Shown: piece by piece, positions 17,520 to 25,499 of the stretch | Numbering within the stretch: the stretch's first letter is position 1 | How the letters are laid out: each line of letters opens with the position of its first letter | Source of the DNA: Chloroflexales bacterium ZM16-3 | GTDB taxonomy: Bacteria; Chloroflexota; Chloroflexia; Chloroflexales; Chloroflexaceae | NCBI GenBank assembly: GCA_004138175.2 | Contig: RYFE02000003.1 | Location: 267,686-331,685, forward strand | DNA: 64,000 nt | Reading direction: 5' to 3' | Notes under the pieces: generated by a model | What the model was told of the DNA's origin: nothing | Databases searched by the model: none | What the model saw: only the letters and a program-made list of their open reading frames with translations | Program-made: the position numbers and the translations under genes

Positions 17520-18164
17520 GAGAAGACGATGCCTCCTTGGCGTTAGTGCATAGCTGCCACGCGGCAGCCATTGCGTAGTGGTTAGGATCTACGAACCCTG
17601 TTGGTGTCTCTCGATGGCCTCCTTTCATTATGTTTTGATGCAATACCTGCGCCAATTATCTAGTGGGTGATTCAGCGGGGAGCGGACGGATACGTCCAAG
17701 CCCCCGTGACCTGCGCCAGGAGCCATCGCAATAAACCCGGCTCTGGATTTTCCAATTTCAGGAAGCCATTAGTCTCGGATTTAACTTTCTGGCGAAGGAG
17801 TCGTATGTAAGTTACAACGGGGCGACGGGCAGATAGTTACGGCCCGAGAGTCTCCATGGCCTCCTTTCATCTACTCATCTACGTTACCTGAGGGCAGCGT
17901 AAGACCGGGGCATGCAGGTATGACTTGCCTAGTATATAAAGGAATTATTAAGATGCGCTTGGAACTTGGCGAGGGAGGCGAGGGTTCGCGATCAATCCCG
18001 CTGGTGTTGGTGCGCCGCTCAGGTCGCAGGGTTTGCGCCTCTGTGGTATGTTGACTGCGATAGAAATTCTATCTGAGCCACAGACCTGTCAGGCGCGGCT
18101 CCGAGCGTATCAGGACGCTGGAAGAGTACCGCTGGCCGCACCTGGTAGGTTTCCAATACCTCTC
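17520..18164. other. Long leader/intergenic region with repeated SD-like motif
   Basis: No gene is supported in this 645 bp gap. ATGGCCTCCTTTCAT occurs at 17614-17628 and 17856-17870; read leftward each is ATGAAAGGAGGCCAT, a start codon plus a perfect SD. A GCTGCC/GGCAGC hairpin lies near 17550-17575. The region may hold a long structured leader of the secreted repeat protein and the promoter of the rightward hydrolase. Confidence 0.45.
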
Positions 18165-20162
18165 ATGCATCAGCGCTCTCAGCTCACCCGCGCCGTGATG
18201 GCCTTCGTGCTGCTTGCTCTCGCCGGTGCGGCCATTCTGCCCGTCCAGCCCTCCCATGCTCAGGATCTGCCGTGGGGCGATAAGGGTACCCCCTTTGGCG
18301 TGGTGGCCGCCCTCGGCAACCGGGTGCGCGCCGATGAGATCCCCGCCGCCGTCGCGCTCATGCGCGAGGCCGGTGTCCAGTGGCAGCGCGAGGAGATCTT
18401 CTGGGACCATGTGCAGCAGCAGCCCGGCGGCCCCTATGACTGGGACGGCAACGATGCCGGGCGCTATAACTACGACCTGGCGATCCAGGCGCAGGCCGCC
18501 GCTGGCATCCGCGTCCTTGGACTGCTCGACTATAACCCGGCATGGTTCAAGGGCAAGAACCCGCGCCCCGAGGAGTGGATCGCTGACTGGGGCGACTTTG
18601 TGTATAGCGCGGTCGCTCGCTACGGGCGGGATCGTGGCCAGATTACCTACTGGGAGCTTTGGAACGAGCCGAACCTGGCCGCCTCGGGCTACGAGAGCGG
18701 CCTGTACACCGTCGCTGACTTTGTGCGTATCCTTGAGGTTGGTCGCGCCGCCGCCCTGGCCGCCGACCCCAATGCGAAGATCGTTATGGGCGGGCTTGCC
18801 CCGATCTGGAGCGAGGCGCCCACCTCGCGCCACTCCGACTACTTCGACTACCTCGATCAGGTCGGTCGCCTGGGCGGCTGGCGCTTCGTCGATGTGATCG
18901 CCATCCACCCCTACCGCCCCAGCGCCCCCGAGGGCGACGCCTGGCGTCGCGACCAGTCGCTCACCTTTAGCCAGGAGCTGAGTCGGCTCGATGCGGTGCT
19001 GCGCACCTACGGCTCCCGGCCGATCTGGCTGACGGAGCTGGGCTGGTCGACGAGCCAGGGCTATCAGGGCGTCGACGAGGACACCCAGGCATTCCTGCTG
19101 GTGCGCACCTACCTGCTCGCCATGACCCACCCGAGCGTCGAGAAGATTTTCTGGTACGACTTCCGCGATGATACGTCGCCGAGCACACCCTATGAGCGGC
19201 CGACCACCAGCCCCGGCGAGGTCGAGTCTCACTATGGGCTGCTGCGCCGAGCTTACCCGCTCGACCCGGCGCGCGGCGACCTGCGTAAGTCGGGGTTTCT
19301 GGCCTACCGGACGATGACCGAGATGCTGGGCGGCCTCGTCCTCCAGGCTGTCCCGCTGAGCGACGCCGATGGCGTCTTCTGGCACCGCTACGCGGGCGGA
19401 GGCCGCCGCGTCGATGTGTTCTGGCGCACGGGCGAGTCTTCGCCTGCGATCAGCGTGGCCTGCGGCTGCCGCGAGGCTCTGGTGCGCAACTGGAAGGGCG
19501 AGGTGCGCTACCTGCTGACCAGCGCCGATGGGCAGATCGTCATCCGCCCAGATCAGCTCGGCGCCCCGCTGTACGTGGAGTACGACCCGCCGGCGCGGCC
19601 GGGCCGGGTCTTCCCCGCGACCGGGCACAGCATCGGCGGGGACTTCCGGGACTTCTGGGATGCGCGTGGCGGGCTGGCTCGCTTTGGCTACCCGCTCACC
19701 GAGGAGATTGTCGAGCCGGAGCCGGGGAGCGGGCGGCCGCGCGTCGTCCAGTACTTCGAGCGGGCCCGCTTCGAGCACTTCCCTGAGTTGGCCGGTACGC
19801 TCTACATAACGCAGCTCACCCGGCTCGGCGAGCCGTCCCTACAGCGCCAAGGGCTCGACTGGCGCAGCCTGCCCTATCAGACCGACGCGCCGCCCGAGTG
19901 TCGGCTCTTCCCCGAGACCGGCCGCCGGCTCTGCCCGCCCTTCCTGGCCGCCTGGGAGCAGGCCGGCGGGCTCGACCTGGTCGGGCTGCCGCTCACCGAG
20001 GCATTCCCTGCGACGGACGCGGACAGCGGCGAGCGCTACACGGCGCAGTATTTCGAGCGGGCGCGGATCGAGTATCACCCGGATAAGGCGGGCACGCCCT
20101 ACGTGATCCAGCTCGGCCTGCTCGGGCGCGAGCAGATCGCGCGCTGGGGCGGGATGCCGTGA
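18165..20162 (+). CDS. Secreted GH39-like glycoside hydrolase with C-terminal FG/ERARFE repeats
   Basis: A 665-residue exported protein. The signal peptide LTRAVMAFVLLALAGAAILPVQPSHA follows the chosen ATG at 18165; the frame is open from 18033 but only the internal start gives a signal sequence at the N terminus. The catalytic TIM barrel (about 45-430) has TYWELWNEPN with the acid/base Glu and RPIWLTELGWST with the nucleophile Glu, the pattern of clan A enzymes near GH39/GH5. The C-terminal third carries two similar modules with FPATGHSIGG, ARFGYPLTEE and QYFERARFEHFPE. The substrate is unknown, possibly extracellular polysaccharide. Confidence 0.8.
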   Translation: MHQRSQLTRAVMAFVLLALAGAAILPVQPSHAQDLPWGDKGTPFGVVAALGNRVRADEIPAAVALMREAGVQWQREEIFWDHVQQQPGGPYDWDGNDAGRYNYDLAIQAQAAAGIRVLGLLDYNPAWFKGKNPRPEEWIADWGDFVYSAVARYGRDRGQITYWELWNEPNLAASGYESGLYTVADFVRILEVGRAAALAADPNAKIVMGGLAPIWSEAPTSRHSDYFDYLDQVGRLGGWRFVDVIAIHPYRPSAPEGDAWRRDQSLTFSQELSRLDAVLRTYGSRPIWLTELGWSTSQGYQGVDEDTQAFLLVRTYLLAMTHPSVEKIFWYDFRDDTSPSTPYERPTTSPGEVESHYGLLRRAYPLDPARGDLRKSGFLAYRTMTEMLGGLVLQAVPLSDADGVFWHRYAGGGRRVDVFWRTGESSPAISVACGCREALVRNWKGEVRYLLTSADGQIVIRPDQLGAPLYVEYDPPARPGRVFPATGHSIGGDFRDFWDARGGLARFGYPLTEEIVEPEPGSGRPRVVQYFERARFEHFPELAGTLYITQLTRLGEPSLQRQGLDWRSLPYQTDAPPECRLFPETGRRLCPPFLAAWEQAGGLDLVGLPLTEAFPATDADSGERYTAQYFERARIEYHPDKAGTPYVIQLGLLGREQIARWGGMP

Positions 20163-20163
20163 A

Positions 20164-20239
20164 GGAATGATGAATGATGAGTGATGAATGATGAATGATC
20201 CGGATCATTCATCATTCATCACTCATCATTCATCATTCC
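20164..20239. terminator. Perfect 76 bp palindrome of GATGAAT heptads
   Basis: Arms 20164-20201 and 20202-20239 are exactly complementary with no loop, built of ATGAATG-like heptads. It fills the gap between a rightward and a leftward gene and so can terminate both. Confidence 0.8.
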
Positions 20240-20776
20240 CTACGGGTGCTCCTCGCGGTCGTGCAAGATATCCTCGGGGTGATGGCGGATCTCCAGGCTG
20301 CGCTCCTCGATCTCGCTGCGCAGCTCGCGGCGCAGCTGGGCGGCAGCCCAGCGCCGACGCTGATCGGCCGTCTCAATGGTTAGGGGCACCAGCTTTCGCG
20401 GCTTCTCGTTCTCGTCCAGTGCGACCATGGTGAAGTAGCAGGTGATCACATGGCGCGCGGTTCGGGTGGTGATCTCCTCGGCGACCACGCGGACGCCAAC
20501 CTCCATCGAGCTGCTGCCGGTAAAGTTTACCGATGCACGGAAGGTGACAAGCTCGCCGACATGGATCCGCTCGCGGAAGATTACCTGATCGACCGACCCG
20601 GTGACGACGTAGCCGCCCGAGTAGCGTGACGCGCAGGCGTAGGCCACTTGGTCGAGGAGCTTGAGGACGTGTCCTCCGTGGACGTTGCCGGAGAAGTTGG
20701 CGGTATCCGGGGTCATCAGCACCGTCATCTGGAGCTGGCGCTGCTGATCGGTAGCTGTCTCAGGTACCTGTTCCAT
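20240..20776 (-). CDS. Acyl-CoA thioesterase, hotdog fold (YciA/BACH type)
   Basis: A 178-residue hotdog-fold thioesterase that hydrolyses acyl-CoA to free acid and CoA. The family signature is TANFSGNVHGGHVLKLLDQVAYACASRYSGG, with the helix that covers the active site, followed by strands VDQVIFRERIHVGELVTFRASV and MEVGVRVVAEE. The C-terminal 40 residues are charged and helical (RRRWAAAQLRRELRSEIEERSLEIRHHPED), longer than usual. It stands alone between the GH-like gene and the TIR-WD40 gene. Confidence 0.92.
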   Translation of the reverse strand: MEQVPETATDQQRQLQMTVLMTPDTANFSGNVHGGHVLKLLDQVAYACASRYSGGYVVTGSVDQVIFRERIHVGELVTFRASVNFTGSSSMEVGVRVVAEEITTRTARHVITCYFTMVALDENEKPRKLVPLTIETADQRRRWAAAQLRRELRSEIEERSLEIRHHPEDILHDREEHP

Positions 20777-20928
20777 GACAGAGACTCCTTCTGTATCTCA
20801 GATGAGGGCACAAGGTAGAGGGTACAGGTGGAGCGCATCCGCACCCAGGCATATGGGTATTATAGAAATCGCCAGATACGCCGTGCTATACTCGCCGTTG
20901 ATAGAAGAATTATGTCCCAGGAGATCCT

Positions 20929-23268
20929 ATGTCGAATCGGACGGGCGCGCCGCTTCGGGTTGTGATCGGCTGTTCGCGGGAGGATGGGCCTGCTGCCCGC
21001 GCGATAGCCCAGCGGCTGCGTGTCGATGGGCTGTCGCCGTGGCTCCTGGCTGATGAGCTGGAGGGGCAGCCCGATCCGCTGCGTGCCTTGCGGGATGCCG
21101 TCGCTGAGGCTGACGCGGTGATCTTCTGCGTATCCCGGCGCTCATGTGGCCCCGATGGTCAGCCCGCCCTTGACATAGCCCGGCTGAGCGACCTGGTGCG
21201 TCTGGGGCGACCGCCGATCAGCTTGGTGATCGCGCTGAAGCTGGGCGTCTGTGATCTGCATGCGGAGATCCCCCAGGCCAGGGTGATCGAGATCTTCGGC
21301 TACAGCGGCTACGAGCGTCTCCTGGCCGCCCTGCGCGATCACGCCGAGAATCTGCGCCGTGCGGCGGCGCCGCCGCCTGAGCCCGAGCCGCCGCCCGAGT
21401 CGGTGAGCCCTGCCCTTGGCCTGCGCGGTCGCTACGCCCTGTCCTCCCTTGAGCGTCAGGGCCAGGTGGCTCGCCTGGGGCGCGGCTGCGCCCGCAGCGT
21501 GATTATGCTCGCCCCCGACCGGGCTCTGCTGATCTCGGGGGGCGGCGCCGCGCTGATCGATGCCCGCGACCATCGGGCGCTCTGGTCGATCGACTGCCCG
21601 GCCCGCTGCGCCGCCCTCAGCCCGAGCGGGCGCCTCCTGGCCATCGCCGGCGGGGCGCAGATCTTCCTCTGGGATCTTCAGGATGGCCGGATGCGCAGCC
21701 AGCTCAGTGGCCACGGCGGTAGAATCAGCGCGCTGGCCTTCAGCCCCGATGAGCGCAGCCTGGCCTCGGCGAGCGATGATCGTACCGTTAGGCTCTGGCG
21801 GACCGGCGATGATGTGGCCTCGCTCGCCAGCCCGCTCCTGGCCAGCACCCCCGCCCACCCTGACCATGTTTGTAGCGTCGCCTTCAGCCCCGATGGCACC
21901 CTGCTCGTCACCGGCGGCGCCGACCGCACCGTGCGGATCTGGCGCACCCTCGACCGCACCCTCGTGCAGACCCTCAGCGGCCACGGCGGGGCGGTCGAGG
22001 CGCTGGCCTTCAGCGCTGTCGGCGACGTGCTGGCCGTCGGGTCGCGCGGGCGCAGCCTGCGGCTCTGGTCGATCCGTGGCTGGCGGCTTCTGCACAGCAT
22101 CGATGGCCACGGCGGGGCGCTGGAGTGTCTGGCCTTCAGCCCGGACGGGAGCCTGATCGCCAGCGGGGCCGCCGACTGCACCGCGCGGATCTGGCAGGTG
22201 GCCGATGGCACCCTTCGACGCACCCTCGTTGGCCACAGCGGGCCGGTTGTCGGTGTGAGCTTTGTCCCTGAGGGAGACCAGCTCGCCACGCTCGGCGAGG
22301 ATGATCGCCTGCTGATCTGGCGTGTCGCCGATGGGGCTGAGGCGGCGGCACTGCGCCCGCTCAGCGGCCGGGTGACGGGGCTGGCCTTTAGCCCAGACGG
22401 CGGGCACCTGGCGGTGGGCGGCGGCGATGGGGCGGTGACAGTTCACGCGCTGTATGAGCAGGTGGCGCCGCTCAGCCAGCACATCGACCACCGTGGCGCC
22501 GTGGGCAGCCTGGCCTTCGCCGAGGATGGCGGGCGGCTGATTACTGCGGCGAGCGACCGCAGGGTGCGATCCTACCCGCTGAGCGGGGGCGAGGGCGCGA
22601 TCTTGCTCCAGACCCACGGGGCGCTTCAGAGCGCGATCGTCGCCCCCGGCGGGCGGCTGATGGCATGCACCGATGGCGAGGGGACAGTCCAGATCTGGCA
22701 GCTCGGCGCGGAGGGCGGGCAGTTCTGGCGCGTGCTGCGTGGCCTGCGCGGTCGCCCGCGCCTGCTGCGCTTCAGCCCGAGCGCTGAGGCGCTGGCGGTT
22801 GCCGCCGAGGACGGTGCCGTGCAGATCTGGCGTCTGAGCGTGCTCGACGGGGATCAGCTCGACCCGCAGATGATGATCGCCGGGGTGGCGGGGCGGGTGC
22901 GCAGCCTGGCCTTCAGCGATGACGGGCTCTCCCTAGCGACGGGCGCGGAGACGGGCCATGTGCAAATCTGGCAGGTGTCCGACGGTGCCCTGCGGGCCGA
23001 CCTATCTGGCCCGGGGCCCGCCGTGGTGGGCTTGTCCTTCGCCCCCGACGGGCGCAGCCTGGCTGGCGGAGACGCTGCCGGCCATGTGCGGATCTGGAAA
23101 ATCGCTGGCCCTTCTCGCGGGAAGTCCGGCTCGCGTCGGCGCGAGCCAGACCAGGCAAGCGGGCACGCTGGGCACGCTGGCGCGGTCGATCACCTGGCCT
23201 ACAGCCCCGTCGGCGATATCCTCGCCAGCGGCGCGTCTGATGGGATGGTGAGGCTGTGGCAGGTGTAG
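20929..23268 (+). CDS. TIR-like domain fused to a WD40 beta-propeller array
   Basis: A 779-residue protein. Residues about 8-140 resemble a TIR domain (LRVVIGCSREDGPAARAIAQRLRVDGLSPWLL, then DAVAEADAVIFCVSRRSC). A Pro/Glu linker follows, then about a dozen WD40 blades with repeated LAFSPDG and VRLWR/VRIWR ends, enough for two propellers. The Glu that catalyses NAD cleavage in active TIRs lies after the conserved Ser; the matching stretch here reads PALDIARL, with Asp at the place of Glu, so NADase activity is doubtful. Likely a signalling scaffold. Flanked by unrelated genes; a defence role is not shown. Confidence 0.8.
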   Translation: MSNRTGAPLRVVIGCSREDGPAARAIAQRLRVDGLSPWLLADELEGQPDPLRALRDAVAEADAVIFCVSRRSCGPDGQPALDIARLSDLVRLGRPPISLVIALKLGVCDLHAEIPQARVIEIFGYSGYERLLAALRDHAENLRRAAAPPPEPEPPPESVSPALGLRGRYALSSLERQGQVARLGRGCARSVIMLAPDRALLISGGGAALIDARDHRALWSIDCPARCAALSPSGRLLAIAGGAQIFLWDLQDGRMRSQLSGHGGRISALAFSPDERSLASASDDRTVRLWRTGDDVASLASPLLASTPAHPDHVCSVAFSPDGTLLVTGGADRTVRIWRTLDRTLVQTLSGHGGAVEALAFSAVGDVLAVGSRGRSLRLWSIRGWRLLHSIDGHGGALECLAFSPDGSLIASGAADCTARIWQVADGTLRRTLVGHSGPVVGVSFVPEGDQLATLGEDDRLLIWRVADGAEAAALRPLSGRVTGLAFSPDGGHLAVGGGDGAVTVHALYEQVAPLSQHIDHRGAVGSLAFAEDGGRLITAASDRRVRSYPLSGGEGAILLQTHGALQSAIVAPGGRLMACTDGEGTVQIWQLGAEGGQFWRVLRGLRGRPRLLRFSPSAEALAVAAEDGAVQIWRLSVLDGDQLDPQMMIAGVAGRVRSLAFSDDGLSLATGAETGHVQIWQVSDGALRADLSGPGPAVVGLSFAPDGRSLAGGDAAGHVRIWKIAGPSRGKSGSRRREPDQASGHAGHAGAVDHLAYSPVGDILASGASDGMVRLWQV

Positions 23269-23288
23269 GGGCGCATCGCGATGCGTCC

Positions 23289-25442
23289 CTACGTTTGCGC
23301 CCGGATCGCGGCCAGAACCCGCTCCGGGGTGAAGGGCTGGTCGCAGACCGACGCGCCGGTGGCGTTGAAGATCGCGTCGGCCACGGCGGCGGCGAAGGGC
23401 ACCAGGGGCAGCTCGGCCACGCCGCGTGCGCCGTGCGGCCCCTCGGGGTCGGCCAGCTCCAGGATGAGCGGCACGATCTCGGCGGGCGTGTCGCGGGCGG
23501 TGGGCAGCAGGTAGCTGCTGAAGTGCGGCGTGAGCACCTGCCCCGCGCGCATCTGGAAGTGCTCAAGCAGGGCGTAGCCGATCGCCTGGGCCACCCCGCC
23601 CTCGATCTGGCCCTCCACCTGCTGGCGGTTGATCGCGCGGCCCACGTCGTGGGCGCTGATCACCGTCAGGACGCGCACCAGGCCGGTGCGTGTATCCACC
23701 TCAACCTCCACCGCCTGGGCGGCGTAGCCGTAGGCGTAGTTCGGCCTCCCGGCGGTGCTGACCGGGTCGAGCGATGTCGTCGCCGGCGGGCGGTACTGCA
23801 CCGTGGCGCGGGCCGGGCGCTCCTCGGCCCGCCACTCGACCAGGGCGGCCTCGGCCGCGTCCTTCACCGCCCGCCCGGCCATGATCGTCAGCCGCGAGGC
23901 CGAGGCCGAGCCGACATTGGGTGCCTCGGCGCTGTCGTCGCTGATCAGGGCCACCTGCTCTAGCGGCAGGCCCAGCCCCTCGGCGGCGATCTGGCGCAGG
24001 ATGAGGCTCACCCCCTGGCCGACCTCGGCCGCACCGGCGCGCACCTCGGCCCGCTCGACCTGCGCCCCGCCGAACAGCTCGACGCTGGCCGTGGCCTGCT
24101 CGGGGAAGCCAAAGGAGTAGCCCAGGTTTTTGATGCCGCAGGCCAGGCCCCATGTGCGCTTGAGGGCTGAGGGCTGAGGGCTGAGGGCTGAGCGCCGCCG
24201 ATCCATCTCACCTATACAAGCATCCATGCATGCGCGCACGCTCACGCCGGGCGGGAGGGGGTGCTGGGTCGGCTCGATGCTGCCCTCGCGGTAGAGGTTG
24301 ATCCGCCGCATCTCGGCCGGGTCGATGCCGAGGGCGTGGGCCAGCCGGGTGACCATAACCTCGCTGGCGAACTGGGCCTGCGGCGCGCCGAAGCCGCGAA
24401 ACGCCCCCGAGGGTACATTGTTTGTGTACACCGCGTAGCCGTCCGAGCTGATGTTGGGCACCTCGTAGCAGCCGCTGGCGAAGAGCGCCGCCACTTTGAT
24501 CACCTCGGCGCTGGTGGAGGCGTAGGCCCCGCCGTCGGCCACCACCTCCGACTCCACACCGACGATCCGGCCGTCGCGCATAGCGCCCCAGCGGCAGCGC
24601 ACCTGCATCGGGTGGCGCTTGTGGTGGGCCAGCATCGACTCCTCGCGCCCCCAGACGATGGCTACCGGCCGACGCAGCCGCCAGGCGGCCAAGGCCAGCA
24701 GGTGCTGCACCGAGAGATCCTCGCGCCCGCCGAAGGCCCCGCCGATGGCGGCGTAGCGGATGACCACCTGCTCGTCGGGGATGCCCAGGATGGACGCGAT
24801 CTGGCGGCGATCCTCGTGGAGCCACTGTCCGGCGGTCTCGACCACCACCCGGCCATCGTCATCAACATAAGCCACACCGGCCTCGGGCTGGAGGAAGGCG
24901 TGGTCCTGCCACGAGGTGCTAAACGCGCCCTCAAGCACAAGGTCGGCGGCGGCCAGCGCGGCGGCGGCGTCGCCCTTGCGGATGGGGCAGTGGGCGAGCA
25001 GGTTGCTGCCGTGGCCGGCGTGGACGAGCGGCGCGCCGGGGAGCAGGGCGGCCCTGGGGTCGCTCACCACAGGGAGATCTTCATAGCTCACCCGCACCAG
25101 GCGGGCGGCGGCCTCGGCGGCCTCGCGGCTCTCGGCCACCACCAGGGCCACCTTGTCGCCCACGAAGCGCACCACGTCGGCGCAGAGCACGGGCTGGTCG
25201 GAGTCGATCAGCCCGTAGGCGTTATGGGGCACGTCGGCGGCGGTGAGGACGGCCACGACACCGGGCGCGGCCAGGGCGGCCGCGCTGTCGATCTCCAGGA
25301 TGCGCGCGTGGGGCCGCCCGGCGAAGACCACCTTCAGGTGCAGCATGTCGGGCCGCACCAGGTCGCCAGGGTAGCGGGCCGCGCCGGTGACTTTGTCCAG
25401 GGCGTCGGGGCGCGGCAGCGATGCGCCGATAAGTGTGTTCAT
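23289..25442 (-). CDS. Xanthine dehydrogenase-family molybdopterin-binding subunit
   Basis: The large Mo subunit of a xanthine/aldehyde/CO dehydrogenase-type hydroxylase, 717 residues. It opens GASLPRPDALDKVTGAARYPGD, has AIGGAFGGRED, GAFRGFGAPQAQFASE, AEVGQGVSLILRQIAAE and near the end GPHGARGVAELPLVPFAAAVADAI, whose Glu is the general base. No FAD or [2Fe-2S] subunit gene is adjacent, so partners are encoded elsewhere. At 24160-24194 a GAGGGCT heptad array is read in frame as RRRSALSPQPSALKRT, an apparent recent insertion in a surface stretch. Substrate unknown. Confidence 0.9.
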   Translation of the reverse strand: MNTLIGASLPRPDALDKVTGAARYPGDLVRPDMLHLKVVFAGRPHARILEIDSAAALAAPGVVAVLTAADVPHNAYGLIDSDQPVLCADVVRFVGDKVALVVAESREAAEAAARLVRVSYEDLPVVSDPRAALLPGAPLVHAGHGSNLLAHCPIRKGDAAAALAAADLVLEGAFSTSWQDHAFLQPEAGVAYVDDDGRVVVETAGQWLHEDRRQIASILGIPDEQVVIRYAAIGGAFGGREDLSVQHLLALAAWRLRRPVAIVWGREESMLAHHKRHPMQVRCRWGAMRDGRIVGVESEVVADGGAYASTSAEVIKVAALFASGCYEVPNISSDGYAVYTNNVPSGAFRGFGAPQAQFASEVMVTRLAHALGIDPAEMRRINLYREGSIEPTQHPLPPGVSVRACMDACIGEMDRRRSALSPQPSALKRTWGLACGIKNLGYSFGFPEQATASVELFGGAQVERAEVRAGAAEVGQGVSLILRQIAAEGLGLPLEQVALISDDSAEAPNVGSASASRLTIMAGRAVKDAAEAALVEWRAEERPARATVQYRPPATTSLDPVSTAGRPNYAYGYAAQAVEVEVDTRTGLVRVLTVISAHDVGRAINRQQVEGQIEGGVAQAIGYALLEHFQMRAGQVLTPHFSSYLLPTARDTPAEIVPLILELADPEGPHGARGVAELPLVPFAAAVADAIFNATGASVCDQPFTPERVLAAIRAQT
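24160..24194. repeat. GAGGGCT heptad array inside a coding region
   Basis: Four to five GAGGGCT units in tandem lie within the molybdopterin subunit gene. The length added keeps the frame (three heptads make 21 bases). Confidence 0.8.
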
Positions 25443-25499
25443 AAGGGTGTATTATCCTTATGTGAGCGTATCGCGTCAACACCACATAAGAGGAGCCAC

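Noticed and set aside
17560..17880. Cyclic-di-GMP riboswitch in the leader of the secreted repeat protein
   Set aside because: GC-rich stems are present, but the conserved GEMM core and receptor motifs could not be found.
18069..19778. Leftward ORF of 569 codons opposite the GH39-like gene
   Set aside because: Antisense shadow; the rightward frame has signal peptide and catalytic motifs.
20929..23268. TIR-based anti-phage system
   Set aside because: No partner gene, and the catalytic Glu seems replaced; kept only as a curiosity.
24261..25499. Upstream extension of the beta-propeller protein
   Set aside because: Antisense to the molybdopterin subunit; SD and membrane anchor place the start at 25500.
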